From Bostrychus sinensis (Eukaryota; Chordata; Actinopteri; Gobiiformes; Eleotridae): a stretch of 64,000 nt of DNA. The stretch covers positions 22,494,229 to 22,558,228 of the forward strand of contig CM036248.1 in NCBI GenBank assembly GCA_020698575.1, given 5' to 3'. The notes beneath the pieces are model-generated. The model saw nothing but the letters and a program-made list of their open reading frames with translations, made no database searches and was not told the DNA's origin. Below, piece by piece: positions 13,776 through 26,380 of the stretch (positions are counted from its first letter, which is position 1; every line of letters starts with the position of its first letter). The position numbers and the translations under genes were made by a program.

Positions 13776-15095
13776 CAAAAAAAGGTCAGCTGTATGCTCT
13801 CACATATACATTGCTAAATGGTTGTTTATTTGTGTTGTCCAGTAAATTCACTTTGGTGCACAAGAGCCAGTTATTCACCAAATCATACTGCAGTTGAATT
13901 TACCCACATCTTTTTTTTTAAACATCTGAGGTCAAGTTAATCAGAGCACTCTTCACCTCCAGTCAGTGCCAGGCTGCAGTGCTACATAGTAGGGTGGCCT
14001 TGGCACCAGGGGAGGATTAAACAAGGGGAGTGAGAGGGGCTGCCAGTACAGATGCCCACAGACAGACCGCCTCGCAAGGGACACAGGAGCTGCTGGAGCC
14101 TCAGACAGCTCGCTCCATCACCCCCTCCAACTCGCCCTCCCCTCCCAGTGCCATCTGTGAAACACGCACACATAAAGATGCATTGCACCCAGTAAGTATG
14201 AGGCCCAGGGATACTTAGCCACGTTAGCAGCATTACCAAGCTGCACCTGTAACTGCTGACACACTTGAAAAAGACTGAGAGTGAGAGTTACTTCGGAGGG
14301 AAGGAAGGATGCTGAGCCAGATGGTTCGGCTAAGCTAAGCTAGGCTAAGCACACAAGGCACAAGGAGATAGAAATACCAGTCAGGTGAATATCTTTTGCC
14401 AGTTTTTGGACATAAGGACAACACAGAGTTTGGGACTGTCTGCACTGCAAAGTTTACAAAAATCCATGACTTAAATGTACCTGAATATAAAGATATTGTT
14501 ATAAGATCCTTTAATCCAGCAACATGGGATAACAAGCCAGTGAACTCTTTGTGCTCATCCCAACACTGGTTAAATAGAGAGGACTGAGTCAGGAAGGGCA
14601 CCTGGCATAAAACCTGTGCGAAAATCACTGCTCACTATAAGAGGCAGATGATTTGCTGTGGCAACCCCATACGGAAAGAAGTAAAAACCTGCTTGAGTAT
14701 ACATGGCTCATTTATTATTGCTAGCATTGTGGATGTAATGTCTCTATGCACTTCAGTCAGAGCACTTCTAATCAATTGTGTTGACAGTGGTAGTGTTAAG
14801 AGCTTTAATGAGGATGCTTTTTACAGCACCTTTTCTTCAATCCTCTAATGTACTTAGATACTGTGTAACTTGTTGTTCTTTCCTTAGCTTTGTCAACTTG
14901 TCCTACCACTTGAAGCAGATTAATCACCGATGTAAATGAAATCCCACATTAACAAAAGCAAGAACAGGCATGCTCCTTTACCCAATTATCCCTCAAACGT
15001 TCAGTAATTGGTACTGTATAGACAGTATATGTGCATCTATAACAGTATAGTATTTTGAAGACTTGCATACTTATTTAGCATAGAGGTTTTACACA

Positions 15096-15148
15096 GGATT
15101 TATCTGGGCATGGGACTGGCACACAGAGTACACTGGTGTGTGATCGTC
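15096..15148 (+). repeat. GAGTACACTGG-family dispersed repeat, copy 2
   Basis: ATTTATCTGGGCATGGGACT is followed by GGCACACAGAGTACACTGGT and GTGTGATCG. It is the closest to the apparent consensus among the four copies. Confidence 0.6.
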
Positions 15149-16409
15149 CTTGTTCAATCGAAAATTTAACACACACTTGTTTTCCATTTTTATTCTAATG
15201 ATATGCTTGTGTGCACATTTATAATGGTTGCAATAAAAAACGCAATGTGGCTTAAATAAAACTTTTTTCCATCTATGGGTTTTTAAAATACATTTAAAAG
15301 ACTTGAAAACATAACACTGCGTCAATCCAGGATGTCAAGTCAAATCTGCTGTTAATAATTAATGATTAGACTGAGAGAGGCAAACACATTCAGTTGAGTG
15401 AGCAGAGACAGTGCAGACTTGCTCATGTAGGATAAAAGTGCTCTCACACAGATGAGTCGGGTAGACACTCAATTCCCAGACAGACATACACACAGCCTCT
15501 AATCTGTAATGCATCCAATATGTGGAGCTATTGGCTAGCACTTCCACAGACACGGTACACACAAACCTGCATGCTCCCCTACATATATACAGTAGTATCT
15601 GTCCAATCAGCATCTTGCCTGGCGTCTGTGCCAGTGGGCCAATCCGATCCCCCACACCCCACACCCACACACACACACACAAAACACACACATCTACAGT
15701 GTACGAGCACACATCCAGCTGTGATTGTTGGACCTGCTCCAAGATCCCAGTCTGGACAGGATTTGTAGTGGAAGGGGTGTCTGTGTAAATCATAGTAATA
15801 TAAAACCAGCATTAGAAGGTTGATCAGAGGAAGCTACAAGGTGAATAAAAGGAGGGAAATCTTAGGAGTAAAATGGGTAGAGGTGGAAATTGGAGAACAG
15901 GGGAGTTAGTGGCAGCAGAGTGCTACAGACAATCCAAAAGCCATCGAATCATTCTCACACACAGCAGACTTGTCCAGATCAGCAATAGAGATAAAGGCAG
16001 AGGATTACACTTTGGCCAAGAGACGTGGAAGTAGTTTGACTGTCCTCTGATTCTTTGCCACTTTTACAAAGTCAGATCAGACAAGCAGATCTAAAGAAGA
16101 ATCTCAAAGTGTTAGAACTGTAAAACCAAAATCTTAAAATTATTTAAAATCAAAAGAACAAGGATAATTGTAAAGAGAACTAAAAGATGTTATGTGGTTG
16201 CCTAACTACTAATTTCTAGATTTCTTTTGTACACTGTAAACAGACTTACTGGAAGGCTCAGACAAGAAAAGCCAGAGAGTTATTAGGGAACAAGAGAAAC
16301 TGAACAATAAGAGAGGGGCACTATTTTTACACAATTTAAGGCAATGTATCGATACGTTTAGTTCAATTTTTTTCCTGGCACCTAAGTAATAACAGGTTTG
16401 CTTTGCATG

Positions 16410-16457
16410 TGTGCTTTAAATACAACAATTTCTTGTGCTTTAAATACAACAATTTCT
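16410..16457. repeat. Tandem duplication, 24-bp unit, two identical copies
   Basis: TGTGCTTTAAATACAACAAT plus TTCT is repeated exactly twice, head to tail. Confidence 0.9.
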
Positions 16458-16940
16458 CAACTTCTATAGCATTTGTAGTATGATGTTACTGCATATGAAC
16501 AATATTGTGCCATTCTGACCTAATGCATTATGTACCTCTAAGCAGACACATACTAGCATTTTACCAATTGAACTCAGAAAATACGATTGCAACACCATAA
16601 GCTCTGTGTGTGGCTCTGTGCTGTCAGAGTCTTTAACCAGCATTGTAAATTGAGTGAAGCCAGTTTGTGGCAGTAGTGCTTTCTGATGACCTTAAATAGC
16701 TTATTGATTTGTGTAAAGCATGAATGGACACACAGTCCAGCCAGCCTACAGCCGTATGTGGTTTTCTTTTCTAAGCCTATTTACTCATCAGGGTGAGTGT
16801 GATGTAAGAATAGTAACCTCTTGAAAACAGGGACTAGCAAATACACAAATACAGTGCATTTGAGCAAGGTAAATGCATACTAGGTCATAACCGACAACCC
16901 TTCTTACCCCTACTAACTAGAACTCCTGACAATGAGCTTG

Positions 16941-17290
16941 GCCTGAGCAACCATTTCCCTCAAGCAGGTGACAGGTCCATTGTAGCCCTGTCTATCGACT
17001 TGTAAGATAAATTTGAATTTTACATGGCAATTAAACAAATGTCGCCCTGGTGACTAGCAAATCCTATACTAATTGTTGCTTCCTTTCTCTTTCCTCTTCC
17101 TCCTTTTTTTTTTGCCGGGGTCCCCTCCTCCTCTCGCTCTTCTTCCATTTTCCACTTGGAGGAGCAGCGAATGGGCTTTGTGTTTTCGGGCCCCATGTCA
17201 AAGATGGCTCCCCTGCCTCTTCCCCCAGCCACATCTTCCTCAGAGTCTCCAACCTCGGACTCTGGACAGCAGAAGTAAAATGACAGGATG
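16941..17290. promoter_or_regulatory. Possible conserved non-coding element
   Basis: A block with AATTTTACATGGCAATTAAA near 17014 and a GC-richer part, ATGTCAAAGATGGCTCCCCT, near 17196. It is non-repetitive except for a pyrimidine tract. Both strands carry short open frames without known motifs. Confidence 0.25.
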
Positions 17291-19069
17291 CTGGATTCCA
17301 GATTATGTAAAGTGTGAAAAACTGTATAAGGCTCACTATATATGGGTTTTAGCTTTTTTTTTTAGACTCCATGTATACATAAACACATAAACACACTCCA
17401 TATAGATCCTGACAGAACAACCACGAGGTTCCATAACCGCTTTAGACAAGGGCCAACCGACAGCATCCTTCTTCAGTTTGTTTTGCTTGACATAGACGTT
17501 TTTAAATTTAAATCTAAGATGTGATTCTTCCAAGAATTTAGTTGTTTTTGTTTTTCTTTAATATTTCTTAATTTGTAGACCTCTGTCAAGGCACTGGTTC
17601 TATCTCACAATGGTAAAGATATAGAGTCTAGACCTGTACACAAACTTGAAAATCTTCCAGTTCAGGGGTAAATGCTCTTTTCATTGAGCCATTAAACGCT
17701 TATATCTCACATTCTACAAAAGCAAATCACTAAAAACATTGATCTGGATCTACACCAAAATCAATTTGTCTGTGGCCCATTTACTAAGCTTTCCTGAAAT
17801 TTTTAGTTTTAGATTTAGCACTCAACAGCATTGTTTACAGCTCACTAAAATGATTGCCCAGTACTGTATGTTGTGTAAGTAGTATATATATAGTATGTGT
17901 TTTTCTATTAAGATAAACATAGGATACTACAGAGTAATTGATTATTAAAAGATTGACATCTCATTTAATAAAGCCCATTTTGTTGTAAAATGAAAATGAT
18001 TAATGATATATACACTAAGCAATGATTGACTGTTTAACAAATTAATCAAGGCTTTTTATTTAGATCTCTCATACAGAAGCTCGGTATCTTAATTAAATAA
18101 TTACATATTTCTGCATTTTACTCTTTCACTTACAACATGAAATAGTTGTTGCAGGTGTTTGGTTGAATACACTAAAGTAAAAACTGGGATATTTCTTGCG
18201 AGCACATCAATACACCCACACACATATGCCCTGCTCTGATCACTTTGACAAATGTGTCATGTTGGCTCCAACTGAAAACTGTAGAAATATTGGGATTTTG
18301 AAACCTTTTACAAGAAGGCAAAACAGAACGAACCCTGTCTTAAGCAAAGCATTAATCACTCATGTTTAGATGCAGCGGACAGCTGCTGCAAACACTAGGT
18401 GATGTTTTGAACAAAATGTTTAACAATAACTATGCCAGACTACATTCAAAGACTAGACTCCAGTGGAAAACAGGGCAGTCCAGACAGTTTGGTTTGCACT
18501 TTATCGGACCATACAAAACTGCAACGCCTCATTGAGCTACAATTTGCTTCTAGCTTCCTACAAGAAGCAAAACAAAGACTGGGGTGGCCTGGTCTTCCTT
18601 TTTGTGCCAAAGCAGTGGACCAGAGAGAACACACACAAACACACAGGCCCTAAGAGGTAGGCCCATAGTCAGGAACAAGTAAAGGAAAACACACTACAAC
18701 ACATCTGGTCATGGACAATCCCCTTTTTAACTTGAATAGTAAGGAAAAATTAAGTACTAACTGGCAGTTTTTAGGACTGAAGAAATACTAATAGCTTTTT
18801 ATGATGGTGAGATCAAAACATGGTGAATTTGGGGATACAATTTTTCTGTTGGGACAATCAGACTTGACATACAGCACATGACATATGTATACCTGAACAT
18901 GTCCCTTATTTTCCAATTTTCCCAAAATTGTTCAAATTTTGGAAAAAATATAATTTTCTATAGTATTAATCACCTATTTTGAATGACCACTTTAAAATAT
19001 CAAAAGTTTTTAAGCACTTTAAGCATCTAGTCTGTCATATTATCCCACATTATTTCATTACCGGATCAT

Positions 19070-19137
19070 TAACTTATTAATTGAAGAATAATAAACAGAT
19101 TAATTGATTATCAGAATAATTGTTAATTGCAGCTCTA
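19070..19137. mobile_element. End fragment of the MITE family split in tm9sf2 intron 10
   Basis: The sequence CAGATTAATTGATTATCAGA and AATAATTGTTAATTGCAGCT ends in CTA. It closely resembles the right tip at 51.8 kb and the reverse complement of the left tip at 49.83 kb. The other end of this copy was not found. Confidence 0.45.
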
Positions 19138-20954
19138 AATTAAACATTAATCATAATGTTTATAACTCAATTGTGTGCTGAAGTAATGCTTAATACTAAT
19201 CCTTAACTAATGCTTTATAGTGTGAGTTTTTCTAAAGTGTTCTCACACTTTTTTCCATTGCATTTTAGCCTTATATTCTCAGTCTGTTGTGTCTCCGCTC
19301 TGTCCTTTCTAGTTTTACTACACAATCATTCCTGAGTGAGTAAGCAGTGTTTTGTGTGCGTGAGCCAGTCAAGGCGAAGGTCCTGTTTGTGCATTTGGTC
19401 AGTCATGCGAAAGTGTGTGTGAATGAGCATGCGGCTAGTGGAGGAGTGTGCTGAGTCTGGAGAGAGAGCCAGACAGGCAGACAGACAGGCAGACAGACAA
19501 AACTGCAGCTATGGGTTTGCCTAAGCTTTACTACATGGGGCAGAAAAAGACATTTTCATAACCACAACGATTATATATGAATGGAGATAATGCAGATCAT
19601 ATCATATTTTCGTAGCAAGAAACCATCTAAATAAACAAAGGCAAAAGGTTGCTAGACAATGAACACATAAGACTAGGTTCATTAGCATACAAGGCGAGAT
19701 CAAAAGGGTTTCTCAAGTTCAGCACATCATAGCTCTCTCCTCAAAGAATCCCTTATCAGGCTACAGTCAAGTGTGCCCCTCCCCCCCTTCACCCAGCCAC
19801 AGCCAGCCACCAACATTACAGTGCAATTTCAAACAGAGAAGAAGAAGAGCGGCCCCTCCAGAGAAGTAAATTATGTTGCCATGACAACCCAGACAAAGTT
19901 TTACTCTTGACAAGTGGTGTGTGGTCGCTGCTGCCCTCTTTTCTACCTATAACTTTGGTGTACACTGGCTGGCAACTGTTGGCAGGGTGGACACCTATTG
20001 ATTGTCCACTTGGGTACATGAATAAATAATGAGTGGTAGAGCACTAGGGCAGGACTAGGCCACTGGCCTAGCCGTCTGCAGTTCCTCTGTTACGCCAGCA
20101 TGGAGGGGAAAGAACCGAAGATGGTCACTAATTGGAAGTGGCGAGGTGAACTGATGACCCGGCAGGAATACTCGGGTTTGTCACAATGAGTAAAAGTGTC
20201 CTCATTTCAACTCACTCAAGGATCTAATAAATAGTTAGCATTTAAAGACTGTCAGGAAAACAACTTGTAAACTAACTATAAGACAAAACATGTTCAGTCA
20301 GCCATTGATAAGATATAAATAAATAATAAGACAGAGCAGTGATTTTTCTTACCTCAGCCATAACTGGATAACACACAACACAATATTCCGCAGACAGCCA
20401 CGATAGAGAGCCTGTAAAGAAGATAAAATGCATAAGCTCCAAGCATCAATCACGGTCAGAAAATAGTGTTTCCTTACACAATCGATTATCATGGTATCCT
20501 CACTCACTACAGCACATACAACACTATTTCACAACTTCCTTTTCACTCTCCGGAAAACCTTGGATATAGGCTACAGGGAGGAGGGGGCAACACAAAACAT
20601 GTGCTAAATCTTATGCATATATCCAAATGTGTCATATGTTCAGATGTTATTTGCCTGTACACTGCATAGCAGAGTATTTTTCACCTACTCACTTTTTTCT
20701 CTCACATACACATTAATGCCAATACACTGACTTGTGAAGCTGCATTTTACACTTGTGTGCTAAAAAACAGCTTGAGACAAACAAACACATTAAATTCACA
20801 AATGCTGAGGTCTTCAACATGTGCCAGTGGTTTGGCTAATTTATTCAGCTCTCATAAATGTAGAAGATAGTTGTAAAATGATTCAGCAAATATATTTCCC
20901 AATAAACTGCACAGCTGGCATACTATAAAGCATAAATTTAAAATCAACTTACAA

Positions 20955-21110
20955 GTGCTTAAAAGGTCCCATTGTGCTTTTTTGAGTTTTTTTTAATACA
21001 TATATAATTTTGTGTATTTCACATTTTATAACATAAAATAATGTATATTGTGTATGGAAAAACGTCTTCTGTGGGGGAGCTATTACTTTGACTTTGCAAA
21101 GACCACTTGG
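20955..21110. mobile_element. Possible DNA-transposon end (AAAGGTCCCAT type)
   Basis: CTTAAAAGGTCCCATTGTGC at the left resembles the tip of a common fish element with AAAGGTCCCAT termini. I could not find the matching inverted end, so it may be truncated. Confidence 0.3.
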
Positions 21111-21528
21111 CTTAGGTGCCAGTCGCCCCCTGCTGGCAACGGTGGGGAAGGACAGAGCATAAAACAGCTAATTAGCCTGGCTATTAACAACAAGACATTA
21201 ACAAACAGATAACTGAGGTGACTGCTTCGTAGTGACAGCAATTTAAGAGCTGAAATTATCAGAATGAGTCCAGTGATGGTGTATGGGCTTAGAAATGCGC
21301 AGGAGCACTTCCTGGTTTCATGTGACTAAGTAAAGCATTGAGACCTGAGTATTTTCGGCTCTTGAGAAACGTGTGAAACAAACTACTACTGAAGGTATGT
21401 TTTTGTGGTGCAAACAACATTATAACATTGCAAACACATGCAAATGGTTTTACCATTTTGGGGGTATATATTCATGGTGAAGGACTGATGCTGTCCCTGT
21501 CTCACACACATACATAAACACACCCATG

Positions 21529-21562
21529 CCCCCCCCCACCCCCACCCCCACCCCCCACCCCG
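21529..21562 (-). repeat. C-tract cluster (G-quadruplex pattern on the minus strand)
   Basis: Runs of 9, 5, 5, 6 and 4 C bases are separated by single A bases. The complementary strand fits a G-quadruplex pattern. Confidence 0.7.
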
Positions 21563-22401
21563 GGTGAGAGCTCCACACCATGACCTCCTTCAACAGGGGG
21601 TCAGAGAGAATTTAACACGAAGGTCCCACATTCCTCCAAGGTGATAATTGCTGTAACTGCTGGCAGGGGGCCATCGGGAGCAGAACAAACAAGTAGGAGT
21701 AGGGACTCTCTATGCACCCCCCACCGTAACCCTGCTAAACAGGACGCATTACTGAGACTGGAGAAATTACACCATCAAGACCAATGTAACAAAGTGTCAT
21801 GTATCACATACAACTGGGTCTGTTTGGTGTCTGAGCAGGTGTTTACATTAGCTCTGACTAAACCATTAGCCACCTCACACACATCAGAGAAAACAAGCGA
21901 GAGGCTAAAAGCTAAATACATTTATACATTGACTGTTATTGCGAAGCTACACAGGGGTCCCATTAAAACAACAACTTTTGTTGATTGTAATAATAACCCT
22001 TTACTTGAGGCAATATTAGTTAATTTACAATGTGACCTAATTATAATTCTACAGTGCTGAAGAGTTACTGCCATTGCAACATCAACACGCACAGTATCAA
22101 AAAACAAAACAAAAAAAAACTAACTGATCTAATACGTTTAGATTAGTGGGACTATGCTCATAGCTCGAGTCCACTCAGCTGGATCTCACTTTTATCTGAG
22201 TTTACATAAGAGAGAATTAATATTGTGTGTCCCTGGTGCAGGCTAATGCTGCATTTATATAGTCTGGGTATTTAACAGCATCCAACTTTTGTTGCAAAAA
22301 GGAGCTTGGAGCACTTTTTTTTAGTATTAAATTCTAATAAAATTATTCATCTATAAATTACACACAATAGCTACAGGATCCAGCCACAATCAATACAGCC
22401 A

Positions 22402-22457
22402 CAGAGGGGCACAAGCCAGTGTACTCTTTATGTCAATTCCAAGCCCAGATAAATAAA
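22402..22457 (-). repeat. GAGTACACTGG-family dispersed repeat, copy 3
   Basis: On the minus strand it reads ATTTATCTGGGCTTGGAATT, then GACATAAAGAGTACACTGGC and TTGTGCCCCT. Confidence 0.55.
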
Positions 22458-23060
22458 GAGGGTTGCATTAGGATTAAAACTGCCAAATAAACATGCAAAT
22501 CACTGCATACTTGAAGGCAAATTAAATTCTGTGGCGAACCTGAATTGGAAAAGGCAAAAGGAAAGAAGATACAATCGCCAAACAATGCCAGAAATGTTTC
22601 TTTCTGCTGGTACATATACTAATATTACTCACCACACACCGGCTTAGAGATTTAGCATTATACAAAAACATACAAAAAACACTTTTTAAAGACTATATGC
22701 TGTGCGGCATGTGCAGACATATTGCTGGGCAATGCTGTTATTCCCAGGACTCTGCTAACATGTGGTTCCCCTCCAGTCACAGACAAAGATTTGGCAAGGT
22801 TATAAAAACTGAGGGGTTATTAAAAAGTAAGAATAATGGCCTCCAAATAACTAATAATGAGTTTAACTCTTACAATGATTCTTTTTGTTACAGTATTTTG
22901 GTGGTTTTGGAAAGAGGAGGCACTTTGTATTGTTGTTTTGTGGATTCTTCCAAATCCAGGACTATATAGACCTATACTTATGTGTACAAATCAAATACAC
23001 AAACACGTTCACCATTTCTCAGATATATCCTGTAAGTGCATGTATATAACTGCACATGGT

Positions 23061-23420
23061 AGAGGTATACTGTATGTAACAAGGCCTACTATTGGCCATT
23101 GCCTGCCTGCTAAGAATTCCCAAACTCCGGACCCCATCGCTTTCCTCATTACTAGAGTTTCATGGCTTTTTAGGGCTCTGTGCTTTATCTGGGGATTTCA
23201 CATTTCCCAGCCTTGCCACTTGACATGGCTCACCCTGCTGCCAGCAATCAAGTAGCGGAGGGCAGCGGTGCAGCCGGCTAAGTCTTCAGGCTGCACCTTG
23301 ATTTGAGGAATTGCACATCACAGCCACTGGCCCCGCTAAGCTCCGGTAATTATACAGGCCACACATTGCCTCCTGCCACCGACCTTATTTCTCCATCCAC
23401 ATCTTACACTGACCTGGCAT
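23061..23420. promoter_or_regulatory. Possible conserved non-coding element
   Basis: A repeat-free block with balanced composition between AT-rich flanks, including GGTAATTATACAGGCCACAC near 23344. It is not coding. This is a composition-based guess. Confidence 0.25.
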
Positions 23421-23847
23421 AATGCAAGGACCAGAAAAGGGGGTGGGGGTTGGCACACAGAGAGATAGACATGGTCACGGGTCAATGGAGGATTCGAAGG
23501 GATGTGGATCTCAAAAAAGTGTGTGACAGAGCTGAAGAAAGAAGTGAGAATATGCCACACTCAGAATCTACAGTGCCCCTTGTAGATTGTTTGCATTATG
23601 TGTGTTTAAGACTACACTGCCAACATTGTTTGTGTGCCTAATTGAGAGGTAAGCAAAAACTTGCCTTTAAAGTCACCAATAAATATCTCACCAGTAATGT
23701 TAAACACCTGCCTATAAAGCCCAGAGGAATGCTAAATGAAACCAAGTTGCAGGGCCTGTCTCCTGTCTCAGGTCTCAAGTCAAGACAGCAGGATTTGTAA
23801 TGGCTGTAACCAGGATTATAGAGTTTAAGCAGAACAGCCAGGAAGCA

Positions 23848-23848
<1 letters not shown>

Positions 23849-23880
<32 letters not shown>

Positions 23881-23944
23881 ATGCATTCAACAGGGCATTT
23901 TCTTCCTACAGCCAGTACTGTGCAATAAATAAATAAATAAATAA
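23849..23944 (+). repeat. A31 tract followed by (AATA)n
   Basis: Thirty-one consecutive A bases (23849-23879) are followed 45 bp later by an AATAAATAAATA array (about 23925-23944). No SINE or LINE body is recognisable next to them. Confidence 0.85.
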
Positions 23945-25599
23945 ATTTTATTTTTGTTATGAAAAATTTCAAGAAAGGTCAGGAATGGGTCCATGGACAA
24001 AATAATTAATCTTTGTGTGGATTCTGAAACACTTCAACAACACTTCAACACTCAAAAAAATAAAAAAATAAAAAAAAAGATTAGTTTTAGTATATTCTTT
24101 ACCACTGAGCACTACTGTATATTTACCATTGCAAGATAGAACCAGTGCCTTAGCAGAGGCTTACGCTCTCACAGTGCTTTTAGTTTTTTTTTGTTTTTTT
24201 TTTGTGATTTTATGTATTATGTATGTACCTGTACTTCTACACAGCACTGTACATTACAGAAAACAGTAATTACACACAATTAATGCCATAACAAAATAGC
24301 AAAACACACCATACAAAGTTTCCCTACTGTTATAGCTGAGTGATCAAAGCTGGTCACAGAGTCCTACATTATACTGTAGTGGACACGAGGATGTTGAAAT
24401 GAAAGCTATTCTTTGTGCTAAAATGAACCAGATTCAGGTGGACAGACTACTGGTTACTGCAGGTCAAAAAAACCCTCACTGATGTTTTCACCCCAGTGTC
24501 ACACAGCTCCACACCACACAACAACATGCATACAACATAACTAGACTAGGGTACATATCCCGACAGACATGGCAGGCGCTCTCTAGGTTATATGGTCTAC
24601 AGAGGTGAGAGGGAGACTTGACCCCTAAGGTGAGAGACGCTGCCGTTTGGCCTCATCTCTGGTTTCAGTTCCTTCAAGTCCCGACGCCTTTCCACTGCTC
24701 CACCTGTCGAGCACCAATAGACCCCCTGCCCTGACCCTTTCACCAGAGAGAATATATGGTTCTGCTGCCCCTGGTCCAGCCTGGCTAATTACCCATGGCC
24801 TCAAACCCCACTACACACCCAGGGCATTTAGCTGCTTATTTGCAACCCTTCAGTCTATAGCTCTTTCTTTAAACACAGACTAGATAAGGCTGACCAAGCA
24901 CAAGCATTTAAAGAGTCACGGGCTGCTCTATTCAACCAGGAGATTAAGCACTGCTGTCTACACGCAACCATGAATAATGAATCTATCATCCAAGACAGGC
25001 AGGCAACAGCAGTGTGAGTTATAGGCTACTGCACACATGTGCCAAACACAGTGTACAGTAAAAGCTACTGTATACATGCACTAGAATACAAAATTAAACA
25101 AGACAATTGTTTGTTAACAGGCTGACTTTGTTTTAATTTATTCATCTATACTTCTATGGAGGCTAAAATAAACTTAATGAAAGCTATAATATGAACGGTC
25201 AAGGCATATCACCATTACATGTGCAGCAAACAAGGAAATATTTGAAATGTAATGCCTTTTCTGGTAAAAGCTAATAAGCAACAACCACCAACTACAGCCA
25301 TTGAGTTACATATCAAAAAAAGCCTATTTTACTGCCCTATCTACTTTTACACAACCATGCTTTTAATTGTTGATTATGCAAGTTGATTATTGGCAATAAA
25401 ACTACTGAAAGTGAGTATTACGTTTTTGGAAATTTGAGTAGACCTATGTTTAATATAAATTTTTTACTGAATGTAGGAAATGTATTTCATCTGAAATTGT
25501 CAAAATAAAAGAGAGGATTACGCGTGAATTAACTGAATGTTTTATCTCCACTAACTTCCACAAAATGATCTGATATAAGTACAGTGTGTAGACTCACGC

Positions 25600-26380
25600 A
25601 GCTGTGAGTGTACAGTCAGCAGGAGGCAGTACCTGGCGTGAGGCAGAGACCACGTGACTGCAGCGCTTTCGGTCTGGACGCACTCAGATCCTCCCTGGTG
25701 AGGACGCTCCATACACGCAGGACAGATATAAATAGACGCCATTCATGTGTTGCGTGACTGCGGATAAAGCACCACACAAACATTTTACTTGTTTAAATTT
25801 GTTAATAGTTAATAGTTGGTCAAAATATTTTTGACCAATAAAAAATAAATAAGATGTGTTTCTATGTTTTGTACAGTTGTTTCAGAATGCACAAAAGCGC
25901 TCCGACCATACCCATTTTCACTATCCCCTCGTGCGCTTCCCAAGTACATGAACGTAAATGTGTTTTCGTTTTTGTCAAACCACTCATTACCCGTTCATAA
26001 GAAAGAGACAAGAGCTACTCGTCCGTACATTGCAATGCGCTGCGTCACTGGCTTCAGAAAGGGGCAAGGTATGGCACCGATCTGAACTTGCATGAATGAG
26101 AGTAACGGTATTCAAACACTCAGTCAGCAGGCGACTCACTCTGCCTCCAGTGCGGCATGTCTCGCCTGTGTGGCGCTCTCCAGCATCCTTCACTGAGCAT
26201 CACTTTGTGGGACCGGTTCGAGGCATCCTCCACAACAAAGAGTGGTTCTGGACATGTTAGCCAGCACCGTCCTGCGACACATTCCGAGTTTGGACCCGTT
26301 GATGTCACTTCCTGCTTGGGTAATAGCCCGTACAAATGTGTTCGGTCCAGTACTGTGGAGGGGAGCCCTTAGTAGTAATT
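25600..26380. promoter_or_regulatory. CpG-richer block with TATA box and E-box
   Basis: CpG and GC rise here against an AT-rich background. CACGTG lies at 25651-25656, and TATAAATA at 25727-25734 is followed by ACGCC. A second CpG-rich part spans 26100-26370 and is open in frames on both strands (71 aa each) with no known motif. It could be the promoter of an unannotated transcript or a decayed element. Confidence 0.3.

Larger units (their letters stand above)
11394..16940. other. Gene-free stretch
   Basis: Apart from the MITE at 12215, fragment C at 13681, repeat copy 2 at 15096, a CA-rich run near 15660-15690 and the 24-bp duplication at 16410, no feature is recognisable. Open frames around 15359-15812 are driven by the CA/TG run. 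Confidence 0.5.
17291..23060. other. Gene-free stretch
   Basis: It contains the MITE fragment at 19070, the possible transposon end at 20955, the C-tract cluster at 21529 and repeat copy 3 at 22402. A moderately GC-rich non-repetitive block lies at 19740-20180. The 139-aa frame at 21641-22060 has no recognised domain. No exon is supported. Confidence 0.5.

Noticed and set aside
15359..15812. Long frames on both strands
   Set aside because: Driven by a CA/TG dinucleotide run. The translations are low complexity (CVCVCVWVW, THTHTHT).
21641..22060. 139-aa plus-strand open frame
   Set aside because: No known motif; AT-rich 3' half; no exon context.
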